NCBI RefSeq assembly: GCF_037151175.1
Contig: NZ_JBBCOR010000012.1
Location: 1-64,000 of the forward strand
Direction: 5' to 3'
Origin: Asaia sp003994335
GTDB taxonomy: Bacteria; Pseudomonadota; Alphaproteobacteria; Acetobacterales; Acetobacteraceae
DNA: 64,000 bases
The translations under genes and the position numbers were made by a program. The notes under the pieces are model-generated. The model was not told where the DNA came from. It did no database searches and saw only the letters and a list, made by a program, of their open reading frames with translations. Below, piece after piece: positions 34,286-43,653 of this stretch. Each line of letters starts with the position of its first letter. Position 1 is the stretch's first letter.

Positions 34286-35056
34286 TCAGCTCTCCGCAGC
34301 GCTGGAGGTGCTGGTATCATCCGCGGCCGTTGTCGATGTTTTTCCGCTGAAATTGGTGATATTCGAGAGGGGAATGGTCGCAGCGCCCATTTGGATCTCA
34401 AGGTCAGAGCTGCCTTTCGTGACACCTGTGACGATGCCCTTGATGGTGAATGGCAAATCGGACGTGGTCCCAGTCGAATCGATGGTCTTGACTGCTACGC
34501 TGTATGCGCCGTCGGCAAGCTTGTTGCCGGAATTGTCTGTACCGTCCCACGTCCAGTTATTGGTGCCAGAGACGGACGTTCCTGTCTCGGTTTTTACGAT
34601 CTTTCCGCTCGAATCACTGACAGCAATTGCGACGTTCTGGCCCTGCGTGGCGGTGAAGCTCAGAGATGCCGCGCCACTTTGCAGAGGCAAGGTCGTAGTT
34701 TTGGCTGTTGCCGTCTGACCGACCCATTGGCTGCCAGAGCTGAGCTGGCTACTTTCATTAAGTGAAATAAGAGAGGAGAGATTCGTGTTGGTCTGAACCT
34801 GCTGCTCCACCCCTGCGAACTGTACCAGTTCAGACGTAAAGGAGTCCGAACTCATTGGACTGCTGGGATCTTGATGCTGCAACTGGGTCGTCAAAAGGGT
34901 GAGGAAGGTCGTGTAGTTATTGGCCAAAGACGACAGGCCGAGCGCGGCGCTGGAACTCGAGGATGTGCCGGACGTCGTCGCATTGGCAGAGGCTTTTGCA
35001 GTGGCCTCCGCCGCTTGGATAAGTGCGGTTTGATTGCTGATCGATGAGGTTGCCAC
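34286..35056 (-). CDS. flgD: Hook assembly scaffold FlgD
   Basis: 256 residues. The N-terminal export/assembly region contains YTTFLTLLTTQLQHQDPSSPMSSDSFTSELVQFAGVEQQVQTN, the FlgD hallmark. The C-terminal part has the FlgD Ig/tudor-like domains (SGKIVKTETGTSVSGTNNWTWDGTDNSGNKLADGAYSV). FlgD caps the growing hook. It follows fliK by 44 bp and ends at the hairpin terminator. Confidence 0.96.
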   Translation of the reverse strand: MATSSISNQTALIQAAEATAKASANATTSGTSSSSSAALGLSSLANNYTTFLTLLTTQLQHQDPSSPMSSDSFTSELVQFAGVEQQVQTNTNLSSLISLNESSQLSSGSQWVGQTATAKTTTLPLQSGAASLSFTATQGQNVAIAVSDSSGKIVKTETGTSVSGTNNWTWDGTDNSGNKLADGAYSVAVKTIDSTGTTSDLPFTIKGIVTGVTKGSSDLEIQMGAATIPLSNITNFSGKTSTTAADDTSTSSAAES

Positions 35057-35099
35057 GTAGTTTGCCCTTTCCAGAATAGTGTAGAGTTCTCGATTGGCG

Positions 35100-37025
35100 T
35101 TACGCCGTTATGTTCAGTCGGCCGTCTCGGCCCATCGCAGGGCCGTCGTTTCGGGTTGACGCGTAGGTCTCGGTTGTTGCGTCGCGGTCCATGACATCCG
35201 GGATGCTGAGTTGCGGTTTATAGCCAGGATTGGAATTCTGCCCTCCACCCGCGAATCCTTGCCCTTGCGCGAACGAGGTCATGCCGCTCTGAGACTGGTG
35301 GTCATGCGTTTGTGTATTGGAGCCGGCAGACCCGGGAGCCACAATGTCTATCTTGATCGTGCTCGTATCGATTCCGGCTGAGGTCAATGCCGCGACCAGA
35401 TCGTGTCTATTTTTGTTGAGGTTCTGCGCTGTGACATCGTCGTCACTTTGAAGGATGATACGGGTTGCTAGGCCATTCTCGCTCTCGAGGCTCAGATGGA
35501 TCGGGCTCGAGTCCGCTGTCTGTATCGTCATAGAGAGAGCGGTCATATCCTGTGAAGGGCCAGACGATTGATCGGTTCCTAAAGACGGATCAGTTCTTCC
35601 CCCTGACTTGACTGTATCGGATAGGCTTCGGTCACTCAGATCGCTCTGTCGATCGGCGAGCAGCGATGCGAACTCGCTGTGTAGACTGCCAATCGAGTTT
35701 GCAAGCTGCGTCATCAACGGTTGAGGTGAACCACCGATTTCGTTGCGCTCGTCGGATGATGCGTCCCCGTCTCCAGATGATGCGCCGCTACCTAGGCCGC
35801 CGCCAGTCGTAGATCCGCTCTGTGTCGCATCTGCGTTCTGAGCAATCTCCTGGCCGGACGCGACGCCCGATGCTCCTGCACCCGCCTGCGGACTATCATC
35901 CAGCTCACGGACACCCTTGATGAGAGAATCAAAGCGAGGCGTTGGGCTCGTTATCTGCAGGAGCGGCGCGGCAGAGGGCGATGCGTTTGCCAGCCCTTCG
36001 TGAGTTTGGTCTTGAGCTGGCTGCGCGGATGACTGTTCATCGGTGATCTGAGTTGTCGAAAGCGACCTGCTGCCGTCAAAAGTTTCGATAGATGAAGTGA
36101 CTGAGGCACCGCTCGTTATATTCGCGGCAAGTCGGGTGATCGTTACGCCCGGACTGCTTGGAAGGACCGCGCTCGAAGCCAATCTGTTCGATATCTCAAC
36201 GTGACCCGTATTGGTCCCGATGAGATAGGCTCCGGCTCCGCCTGCAAGCGCTGATGATGCGGTCGTGTAAGCGGCAGAGCGGATTGACCTTGGCGCGGTG
36301 TCTGGCTGTGAAAGCGCGCTGGCGGAATTGAAGGGCAACTTCTCTCCGGCGGGGAGGGGGGTGATTGCTGTAGACGTCGATACGAAGGAATTGCCGTCGT
36401 CGGGATTTGAGTCCAAATTCTTCTGTGCCAGGGCGGACCCTGCGCTCGAAAGCGCGATAAAGCCACTCATAGTTGCGGTCGCCGTGGAGCCCGCGCCCGG
36501 TACTATCGTGCTTCCTTCGATCCCCGGTTTGTCTTGGTCAGCAGGGCTCGCTACCAATTCTGAAGATGTCGAACCAGGCGTGCCGTTTGAGGTCAGGACG
36601 GCGAAATTCATCGGAATCAGATAAGCCCCCTGAAGGCCTGGAGAACCCGATCCGTCCTTGACTTGAGAGCTCGTGGCGTCTGTGCTTTCCGCATTCGCCG
36701 CCGGAATGGGTCTATGAAGCGGCTTCGTCATAGCCTGTGAAGAGACAATTTGGGCACCCGATGAAATCGGGAGGCGTGCGCTTGAGTCGGAAAAACCTGA
36801 ACTCGTCACATCGCTTCGACCCGAAGGGATTCTCTTGGGGTGTTCCGAGGTTGCTTGTCTTTGATGTGCCGCTGCGGAAAGCTCGTTCCTGAAGGCGGGC
36901 TTGTCGCTACCTGGTTCTGCGATCACCTGGGCGCCCGACGTTACGCGGCTCGCGAGGCCAAGGGAGCTCATTGTCGAAGCGCGTTCGTTACCGACTGAGC
37001 GGGAATGGCTTTCTCTGAGTTTCAT
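35100..37025 (-). CDS. fliK: Hook-length control protein FliK
   Basis: 641 residues from an ATG with GGAGG eight bases upstream. The long N-terminal part is Ser/Ala/Gly/Gln-rich and low-complexity, as expected for a molecular ruler. The C-terminal domain (about 520-600) has the conserved pattern IHLSLESENGLATRIILQSDDDVTAQNLNKNRHDLVAALTSAG, which interacts with FlhB to switch export specificity. It lies between motA and flgD. FliK length varies widely between species; 641 residues is at the large end. Confidence 0.9.
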   Translation of the reverse strand: MKLRESHSRSVGNERASTMSSLGLASRVTSGAQVIAEPGSDKPAFRNELSAAAHQRQATSEHPKRIPSGRSDVTSSGFSDSSARLPISSGAQIVSSQAMTKPLHRPIPAANAESTDATSSQVKDGSGSPGLQGAYLIPMNFAVLTSNGTPGSTSSELVASPADQDKPGIEGSTIVPGAGSTATATMSGFIALSSAGSALAQKNLDSNPDDGNSFVSTSTAITPLPAGEKLPFNSASALSQPDTAPRSIRSAAYTTASSALAGGAGAYLIGTNTGHVEISNRLASSAVLPSSPGVTITRLAANITSGASVTSSIETFDGSRSLSTTQITDEQSSAQPAQDQTHEGLANASPSAAPLLQITSPTPRFDSLIKGVRELDDSPQAGAGASGVASGQEIAQNADATQSGSTTGGGLGSGASSGDGDASSDERNEIGGSPQPLMTQLANSIGSLHSEFASLLADRQSDLSDRSLSDTVKSGGRTDPSLGTDQSSGPSQDMTALSMTIQTADSSPIHLSLESENGLATRIILQSDDDVTAQNLNKNRHDLVAALTSAGIDTSTIKIDIVAPGSAGSNTQTHDHQSQSGMTSFAQGQGFAGGGQNSNPGYKPQLSIPDVMDRDATTETYASTRNDGPAMGRDGRLNITA

Positions 37026-37059
37026 TGGGGAGCCTCCGAAGGCCGGTGTTGCGTGCGGA

Positions 37060-37932
37060 TCACGAGGCGACGGCCTGAGACTCTGAGAGCGCCGTGTCTA
37101 ATTCGAAAAAGCTTGGCATTGCTTCCGGCGGGATCTCTTTACGTCCGATCTCGGCGCTGACCTGAGGGGGATTCCCTTGGAGATGAGCGACGAGCACCGT
37201 TTTGATGATGTTCTGATAGCGGCTGTCCTGCACGATCACGGCCTTGATCCTGGATGCAAGCGGTGCAACCACACCGTAAGATAAAAGGACTCCAAGGAAG
37301 GTACCAACGAGCGCCCCGGAGATCATCTCACCCAGGATCGCGGGTGGTTTGCTGATGGAGGCCATGGTCTTGATCACGCCCAGCACCGCCGCGACGATGC
37401 CGAGTGCAGGGAGAGCGTCGGCGATGCTGGTAAGGCATTCCGAGATATGAAGTTTCTCTTCCTGGTTCTTGCGCAGTTCGCGAGCCATCACATCATCGAG
37501 CTGATAGGCGTCTTCGAGGTTGAGACTGACGAGACGCAGATAATCGCAAATCAGATTCCGCGTCTCCTCATCGTCACGCACCTGTGGTGAAAGCGCGAAA
37601 ATACCACTTTCCTCGGGATTTTCGACGTGCTCCTCAAGCGCCATAGGCCCTTTGGACTGGGCGAGGCGGGTCAGGCGGAAGAGGATAACCAAGAGACCAA
37701 TATATGCGGCCTTGTCGTATTGCGGGCCTTTCAAGGCGAGCTTGAAATTATGCGGCAGTTCCTTGAGAGCGCCGAGAGAATTCGACATCACAAATATGCC
37801 GAGCGCGGATCCAAGAATCGTCAATAGCTCAAATGGCATGGATGCGAGAAGGGGGCCGAGTACGCCGCCGGAGGCTGCGAATGAGCCAAATACGCAGAGC
37901 AGGGAAAAAACGAGCCCCCCGATGAAAAGCAT
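37060..37932 (-). CDS. motA: Flagellar stator protein MotA
   Basis: 290 residues with four membrane segments (about 3-22, 33-52, 168-190, 200-222). The cytoplasmic loop carries basic and acidic residues for FliG contact. Motifs: LFIGGLVFSLLCVFGSFAASGG, ADALPALGIVAAVLGVIKTM and LVGTFLGVLLSYGVVAPLA. It forms the proton channel with MotB. Unusually, motB lies upstream and motA downstream, separated by about 104 bp. Confidence 0.96.
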   Translation of the reverse strand: MLFIGGLVFSLLCVFGSFAASGGVLGPLLASMPFELLTILGSALGIFVMSNSLGALKELPHNFKLALKGPQYDKAAYIGLLVILFRLTRLAQSKGPMALEEHVENPEESGIFALSPQVRDDEETRNLICDYLRLVSLNLEDAYQLDDVMARELRKNQEEKLHISECLTSIADALPALGIVAAVLGVIKTMASISKPPAILGEMISGALVGTFLGVLLSYGVVAPLASRIKAVIVQDSRYQNIIKTVLVAHLQGNPPQVSAEIGRKEIPPEAMPSFFELDTALSESQAVAS

Positions 37933-38036
37933 CTTGCAGTTCCAATTCTGAGTCTGATCTGGGAATCTGTAGGTCGAAAAAGATAGGGCTTAAATAGTGG
38001 TCTCTGCGAGGAGCGCCGCCGTAGGCGATCGATAAT

Positions 38037-39098
38037 TTATTTCGGGCTAGGGGGATTATCTAGGTTTTTTTGACGCGCCTCCCCACTATTGGGGGGCTCG
38101 GGAGATGGTGAGTCCATATTTGGATGAAGGCGATGCATAATGATCACAACACGACGATTGGCAGCCGCAGAGGGTGTTGCCTGTACCGCAAGCTCACGGT
38201 CGGCTCCCCCTGAAACGTCGAGAAGCCGGGTATCGGGATACCCTGCCTTGACTAGGATTTCACGAGATTGGTCGGCTCTCAATGCAGAGAGTGTCCAGTT
38301 CGACATCGCGCCCGAAACCTTACCTTTGTAGGGGGCGCCATCAGTGTATCCGACAATTGAGATACGCTCTGGCATTGGGGCGAGCCATTTGGCTATCTCG
38401 GTGAGCATCGCGCGGCCCGCCTTGTTTGGGCTCGAGGCGCCAAGATCGAACATGGGCACATTCCGCGTGTCATGGAGTTCGATCCTGACCTCTTTTCTCC
38501 CATAGGATATCGAGAGATTGTCGGTATAGGCGCTTGTTTCGCTGCCATCCCTCAGCGCTTTTTCCAACTTGCCCGTCATTTCGCCCAGGCTTTTCTGCTC
38601 GGCTTTCGCTGCCTCGGAGCCCACTGGTCCCGGCTTGTCTTGACGTGAACCGCTTTCTGGGCCGCCAATCGGTACAATTGCTGCCTGAACTGGGAGTGAT
38701 TCGTGTTCCGTCTGATGACGGATTGCCGGTACCGCGTCGATTGGTGACGAAGCACCATGGCCTACGTAAGGGACCGGCACTGGTCCCGCCGTATCCATGT
38801 TGGCATCATCTTCCAGGCGATCGAAGCTGCTGCCGCCCATCATGGGAGCGGGAGGGGTGTCAACGATCTTCTCAGGCGGAACTGCCGATTTCTCATCGGC
38901 TAGAGGGTTAAAATACTGTGCAATCCCGCGACGCTGTTCGTCGGTCGTCGCGTTCAGCAGCCACATGACCAGAAAGAACGCCATCATTGCAGTCATGAAA
39001 TCAGCGTAAGCGATTTTCCAAGCGCCGCCGTGATGGGCTTCATGGCCGTCATCCGCGGATTTGCGGATGATGACAGTTGGTCGGTTCTTTTTGGCCAT
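38037..39098 (-). CDS. motB: Flagellar stator protein MotB
   Basis: 353 residues. The single N-terminal membrane helix carries the proton-binding aspartate in AYADFMTAMMAFFLVMWLL (D33). A proline-rich periplasmic linker (about 70-170) follows, then an OmpA-like peptidoglycan-binding domain (about 200-325) with ISIVGYTDGAPY and NWTLSALRADQSREIL. It precedes motA on the minus strand, the reverse of the usual motA-motB order, and starts 18 bp after a glycosyltransferase gene. Confidence 0.96.
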   Translation of the reverse strand: MAKKNRPTVIIRKSADDGHEAHHGGAWKIAYADFMTAMMAFFLVMWLLNATTDEQRRGIAQYFNPLADEKSAVPPEKIVDTPPAPMMGGSSFDRLEDDANMDTAGPVPVPYVGHGASSPIDAVPAIRHQTEHESLPVQAAIVPIGGPESGSRQDKPGPVGSEAAKAEQKSLGEMTGKLEKALRDGSETSAYTDNLSISYGRKEVRIELHDTRNVPMFDLGASSPNKAGRAMLTEIAKWLAPMPERISIVGYTDGAPYKGKVSGAMSNWTLSALRADQSREILVKAGYPDTRLLDVSGGADRELAVQATPSAAANRRVVIIMHRLHPNMDSPSPEPPNSGEARQKNLDNPPSPK

Positions 39099-39116
39099 GA
39101 GCGCCCTGCGTTCCCG

Positions 39117-39875
39117 TTATCGTCCCTTTAGATGCAACATGCCAAGACGCGAAGAAGGGGTCCCCTCAAATCCCGCTCGTCCAGCATGGTTAAGGGCGAT
39201 CGAAGTATCCAGCCAGACCTCACCTCCCAAATCCCGCCAACGCTTGCAGAACGTGAAATCTTCACTCAGGTAGGTGCCTGTTTCCTGGTCGATGCTTCCG
39301 TCGAATAAGGCGTAACACATCGCGCCGTCACCGGAGCCAGCAGCGTCGATGCGCTTATAGGCGGTTTCCGGGTGATGTTTGATCATTGCGGCAATCGCCT
39401 TGCGGCTGATCATCATGAAGCCGGTTCCAGCGTAATGGGTCCTGAAAAGCGGCCCTTTTTCCCAGGACCCGTGCATCGCATCTGTTTCACCCACGTAGCG
39501 CAAAGACGCAGTTTCCATCTTCTCGCCGCGATTGAGGTTTTCCTGCGTTCCCTTGTCCCAGAAGCGCTCCTTGATCGGATACATTCCCGCGATGACGTCC
39601 TTGTCCGCTGCGAGCAGTCGTGCAGGTGCTTCCGCTGGAAACCCGATATCCGCGTCAACGAAGAGGAGATGCGTCGCATCGGAACGGGTGTAGAATTGAT
39701 GGACAAGCGTGTTGCGCGCGCGGCTAACCATCGCATCATCACCCAGCAAAGACAGGGTCATTGGTATGCGAATGATACTCGTGCAAGCAATGATCGACTC
39801 CATATATTCCTGCGTAACGAGCCCCCCGAAGCAGGGCGTCGCGATGAATATCTTGGCGTTCTGTGTCTCTTCCAT
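39117..39875 (-). CDS. GT-A fold glycosyltransferase-like protein upstream of motB
   Basis: 252 residues from an ATG with AGGA upstream. It begins KIFIATPCFGGLVTQEYMESI, has THLLFVDADIGFP (DxD motif, about 68-80) and a later GTGFMMISRKAIAAM and SEDFTFCKRWRDLGGEVWLDT. These fit a GT2/GT-A nucleotide-sugar transferase with an ED(F/Y)xFCxR acidic motif. The acceptor is unknown. Tight linkage to motB (18 bp) places it in the stator/hook operon, so a flagellar or surface glycosylation role is plausible but inferred. Confidence 0.8.
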   Translation of the reverse strand: MEETQNAKIFIATPCFGGLVTQEYMESIIACTSIIRIPMTLSLLGDDAMVSRARNTLVHQFYTRSDATHLLFVDADIGFPAEAPARLLAADKDVIAGMYPIKERFWDKGTQENLNRGEKMETASLRYVGETDAMHGSWEKGPLFRTHYAGTGFMMISRKAIAAMIKHHPETAYKRIDAAGSGDGAMCYALFDGSIDQETGTYLSEDFTFCKRWRDLGGEVWLDTSIALNHAGRAGFEGTPSSRLGMLHLKGR

Positions 39876-39988
39876 AACGTTCCTGATCGCTACTGAAAAT
39901 AAGGATGCACCGCTGTCATAGCAGGCTGGAATGAACAGGTTATTGCGCGTGACAAAACGCGGCTTCCCCGGGCGTTAAAACAATCTTG

Positions 39989-40423
39989 TCAAACACGTAA
40001 GCCGCGGAACTGCCGGGCCCGTAATGATAACTCATCGAGCTCCGCCTGCTCACGGCGTACGTGAGAATCATTACGCTCTTTTTCTCGACGCCGGAAGAGC
40101 GTCTCTGTTGCCTTGCATTCGAGCGCCGCTCGCAAGGCAACGTTTTTGGCTCGCTCGGTTTGCACCACTGCTGCGCGTTCTGCCTCCTCTGCGGTTGCGA
40201 GCCTTTCAAGCCCGGCCGGAAACCAGGCCCTGAAGTCCTCCATTGTTGCGTTGCCCTCAGAGGCTATCTGACGCTCCAGAGCAAGTGTTTCGGTGGCATA
40301 AGCCACGCTTGCCGTAGCTTCGCTTTCGAGCCTGCGCATCGCGATGAGACCTGACTTCGCCGCCTGTTTCTCGCGTTCCCTGAGTTTGACGAGGGATGCG
40401 AGCGCACGCAGGCGCCGCGTCAT
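39989..40423 (-). CDS. fliJ: Export chaperone/escort FliJ
   Basis: 144 residues, almost wholly charged helix and coiled coil (LASLVKLREREKQAAKSGLIAMRRLE at the N-terminus). It overlaps the fliI stop by 4 bp, the standard fliI-fliJ arrangement. FliJ inserts into the FliI hexamer and interacts with FlhA. Sequence conservation is low in the family, so the call leans on position and composition. Confidence 0.85.
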   Translation of the reverse strand: MTRRLRALASLVKLREREKQAAKSGLIAMRRLESEATASVAYATETLALERQIASEGNATMEDFRAWFPAGLERLATAEEAERAAVVQTERAKNVALRAALECKATETLFRRREKERNDSHVRREQAELDELSLRARQFRGLRV

Positions 40424-41856
40424 TGCGGGCCCCCATAGGCCGCTATGAGATTTTTGAGGGCAAGAAAGCTATCGGAAAGCGCTCTGACCTCGGCGCGATC
40501 TTGCTGCAGAAGAGACTCTATATCAGGAGCGAGCCGAATCGCGCGGTCGGATTTGGCATCGCTCCCCTCGCGGTAGGCGCCGAGTTGCACGATGTCCTGA
40601 ATGTCGTCCCATACGGCCAATGTCGCTCGCGCTTCGCGGGTGAGGGCAATTTCCTCTGCGTTATTGCAACCCGATGCCGTGCGCGAGAGGGACTTGAGGA
40701 CATTTATTGCCGGGTAACGCCCCGCCTCCGCAATGCGTCGGTCCATAACAACATGGCCGTCGAGTATGCCACGAACGGCGTCTGCAACGGGCTCATTGTG
40801 ATCATCACCTTCCACCAACACTGAATAGATCGCCGTGATCTGTCCCGTCTTTCGATTGGGCGCGGGGAGGCCCGGTCCTGCCCGCTCAAGGAGCTTCGGC
40901 AGCTCCGCGAAAACGCTCGGGGGATATCCTCTTGTTGCTGGAGGTTCGCCACTGGAAAGGCCGATCTCACGCAGAGCATGGCAAAAGCGCGTGACGCTAT
41001 CCATGAGGATAAGAACGGATTTGCCTTGGTCGCGAAAATATTCGGCTATGGTCGTCGCCGTGTAAGCCGCCTCCCGTCTCATGAGAGGAGGAGAGTCGGA
41101 CGTGGCGATAACGACGACGGCTTTGGACAATCCTGCTGAACCAAGATCGTCCTCGAGAAACTCGCGTACCTCACGCCCGCGTTCACCTACGAGCGCGATC
41201 ACCGCAACATCGCAGTTGCTGTTGCGTGCGAGCATACCCATCAGGGCTGATTTCCCAACCCCTGAACCTGCGAAAAGCCCTAGCCGCTGACCTTCCCGGC
41301 ATGTGGCAAACAAATCTAGCGCAGAAATGCCGAGACTTACACGCGGCCCGAGGCGCGCGCGCATTGCCGCCTCAGGCGGCTTGGCGCGAACATTGCACGG
41401 CGTTCCGTTGGGGGAGAGCGGCTGCTTGCCGTCAATTGGTCTCCCCATCGGATCGATGACGCGCCCTATGAGATCGTCGCTGACCGTCAAGAACGCCCCA
41501 GAACGCCCCTTTCGCGTTTCATAAGGAGGTAAAGGGAACAGAGCACGACAGCCGGCGCCGATCCCGTCTAATGGCCCAAACGGCATGGCGATGGCCTCGC
41601 TGTTGCGAAAGCCAACGATCTCGGCGTCAACTTTGCTTTCATCCAGGGCGAGAAGCGTTACCCGATCTCCAACACCAGTGAATCCTGTCATTCCGGACAA
41701 AGATACTGAAAGACCGGTCACTGCAGTGACGGAACCCTCCAGCGTGGCAACGGGGACGTCATCGAGGGGTGTCTCAACAGCGTGTTTTATCGTCTCAAGA
41801 CGTGAAGCGAGGGAGCCGAGCCATGCTTCAGAAAATGTGGCGGACTGCGCGCTCAA
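40420..41856 (-). CDS. fliI: Flagellar export ATPase FliI
   Basis: 478 residues. Walker A GLFAGSGVGKSALMGM, Walker B region VLILMDSVTRFCHALREIGLSSGEPPATRGYPPSVFAELP and the C-terminal helical domain place it in the FliI/YscN family. It energises export and releases substrates from chaperones. It overlaps the upstream DUF1217 gene and downstream fliJ by 4 bp each, so all three are translationally coupled. Confidence 0.97.
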   Translation of the reverse strand: MSAQSATFSEAWLGSLASRLETIKHAVETPLDDVPVATLEGSVTAVTGLSVSLSGMTGFTGVGDRVTLLALDESKVDAEIVGFRNSEAIAMPFGPLDGIGAGCRALFPLPPYETRKGRSGAFLTVSDDLIGRVIDPMGRPIDGKQPLSPNGTPCNVRAKPPEAAMRARLGPRVSLGISALDLFATCREGQRLGLFAGSGVGKSALMGMLARNSNCDVAVIALVGERGREVREFLEDDLGSAGLSKAVVVIATSDSPPLMRREAAYTATTIAEYFRDQGKSVLILMDSVTRFCHALREIGLSSGEPPATRGYPPSVFAELPKLLERAGPGLPAPNRKTGQITAIYSVLVEGDDHNEPVADAVRGILDGHVVMDRRIAEAGRYPAINVLKSLSRTASGCNNAEEIALTREARATLAVWDDIQDIVQLGAYREGSDAKSDRAIRLAPDIESLLQQDRAEVRALSDSFLALKNLIAAYGGPQ

Positions 41857-43604
41857 AACAGGCCGGAATAGACGCTTGAGGACGATGAGCTGTCATTGTC
41901 ATCGAAAAGGGCCAAGATGCCGGACTTGGAGTTGTCGCCACCGAACAAGTCAAGCATGTCTGCAGGCTTATCAACGGGTTGGGGGGTGATCTGAAGAAGT
42001 GTCAGATATTGTTCGGCATATTTTTGGATCTGCTCAGGCGTCTTCAACTTTGAGAAGTCGACCTTCTTGGTGAGCATACGCAATTGTTGGTTATAGCTGA
42101 GCGCGCCGAATGTCGATGGATCATATCCGGACACAGTCTCCACGACCTGCAACAGCTTGGTATCGGACATAAGCTGATTGATCGAGGTCACACTGCTCAT
42201 TTTACGCGTGAAATACAGGGCATTACCTACCCCGTTATCCGTATTCGCATCGTTCGACTCATATTGCTGCTTCTCATAATTCGAGATGATTTGGTCGATC
42301 GATACGCCATCGACGGTGCTTGCTATCGTGCTGTCACTCGTCAAGACCGTTTGAGGCGCCTGCGCGGTTTGAGAAAGGTTGGGGGGCTGTAACGCTACAC
42401 TGTACTGCACTCCATTTACGGTTGCTTTGAGCGAGGGGATATCATGCGTATACTGCCCGTTCACCTTGAGCAGATTTCCCGATGCGTCAAACCCGACAGA
42501 GACAAGGGTGCTGTTGACTGTCGAGCCGTAGGGATCAACAACATACGCATTCCATGTTCCGGGATCACTGCTGTCCTGCGCCCATTTGACCGATAGATAG
42601 GTGCGACCGAGTGTCACGTTATTCGCGTCATCAGAGGCTTGGTTTGGGTCGAACGGGGCGGTGACGTAGGTTTGGTCAGTTCCAGAGATAGTGCCGAGCG
42701 TTGCAGAGGGCATCGTCAGGGAGGTACTGGAAGAGTCTACGTTCTGAAGCAGGACCGACTGGTTCGAACTCGTCGCTTGATAGCTGTTTTCCGCCATCGT
42801 CACACCCGTCCCACCCCCGAGCGATCCCAAGGAAATCGAGATGGCCTGTCCCTTGCCATTTGCGTCATTCAAAGTAATGGGGAGCAATACGGCTTGCCCA
42901 GAGGCTCCCGAGGCGATGCTAGCGCCCGTGAACACGTTGCTGGCTGAAGCGAGCGTACCGTTGCTATTGAAAACAACATTGAATTCGTTATTCGCGACCA
43001 GGGCGTTGCCATCCGCATCATAGGCGGAGACATTCCAGCTTAATGGATCAGAGCTGCTCTGTGTCCATTTGAGCGCGACCTGATGGGCTCCGGAGAGATC
43101 GTCATACGCGGTGACCGAGGGGGACGTATAGATCTGGCCGGTTGACGCTGCCGAGGGAAGGGTGGCGCTCATAGTGAGCGTCGTCGTTGGTTTATAGGTC
43201 GTGCTCAGCGCCGTCGAGCCGGAACCAGCAATAAACGTTGTGTCTGCCGTGCTCCCCTTGTTCTGACCCCACACCTTGAAGGCATCGGCAAAGGCCAGCC
43301 AGGTTGCGTTCTGAGATTTGCGCGCCAGAGACGTGCTGGAGCTGGGATCCTGGGTGAGGAGGTCCTTGATCAGTGCGGTTGCATTGGCGTAATTCCCCAT
43401 GCCGAAGGCGCCGAGCACAACCTTGAGAGATGAGTAGTCCTTTAGAAGGGCATCTGCTGAGGTGATCGCCGGCGCTTTCTTCTCGAAGGCAGCAACGGCC
43501 TGTTTTGTCGCAACATCGCTCTTCGCGTAATTGGATGCCGCGAGATCTTCGTCTTTCAGAGCGGAGAGATAGCTGGCGACAGGCGATATGTTGGTTATGG
43601 CCAT
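41853..43604 (-). CDS. DUF1217 flagellar protein with an inserted FlgE-D2-like module
   Basis: 583 residues from ATG at 43604 (GGAGAG upstream); a longer frame adds 76 unconvincing residues. Residues 1-115 (LLKDYSSLKVVLGAFGMGNY, LARKSQNATWLAFADAF) and about 432-545 (IISNYEKQQYES, KLLQVVETVSGYDP, LKTPEQIQKYAEQYL) are the two ends of a DUF1217 protein. Between them, about residues 136-428 match the D2 region of the FlgE at 55757: VALKWTQSSSDPLSWNVSAYDADG versus VALTWSQSTTNPLVWTASAYDADG, FNSNGTLAS in both, and a second weaker lobe. It is coupled to fliI by a 4-bp overlap. Probably an exported axial or hook-associated protein; the function of DUF1217 is not established. Confidence 0.88.
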   Translation of the reverse strand: MAITNISPVASYLSALKDEDLAASNYAKSDVATKQAVAAFEKKAPAITSADALLKDYSSLKVVLGAFGMGNYANATALIKDLLTQDPSSSTSLARKSQNATWLAFADAFKVWGQNKGSTADTTFIAGSGSTALSTTYKPTTTLTMSATLPSAASTGQIYTSPSVTAYDDLSGAHQVALKWTQSSSDPLSWNVSAYDADGNALVANNEFNVVFNSNGTLASASNVFTGASIASGASGQAVLLPITLNDANGKGQAISISLGSLGGGTGVTMAENSYQATSSNQSVLLQNVDSSSTSLTMPSATLGTISGTDQTYVTAPFDPNQASDDANNVTLGRTYLSVKWAQDSSDPGTWNAYVVDPYGSTVNSTLVSVGFDASGNLLKVNGQYTHDIPSLKATVNGVQYSVALQPPNLSQTAQAPQTVLTSDSTIASTVDGVSIDQIISNYEKQQYESNDANTDNGVGNALYFTRKMSSVTSINQLMSDTKLLQVVETVSGYDPSTFGALSYNQQLRMLTKKVDFSKLKTPEQIQKYAEQYLTLLQITPQPVDKPADMLDLFGGDNSKSGILALFDDNDSSSSSSVYSGLF

Positions 43605-43653
43605 ATCAGTCTCTCCAACTCCCCGGTTCGTGACGAAGTTTATCCCGAGAAGG

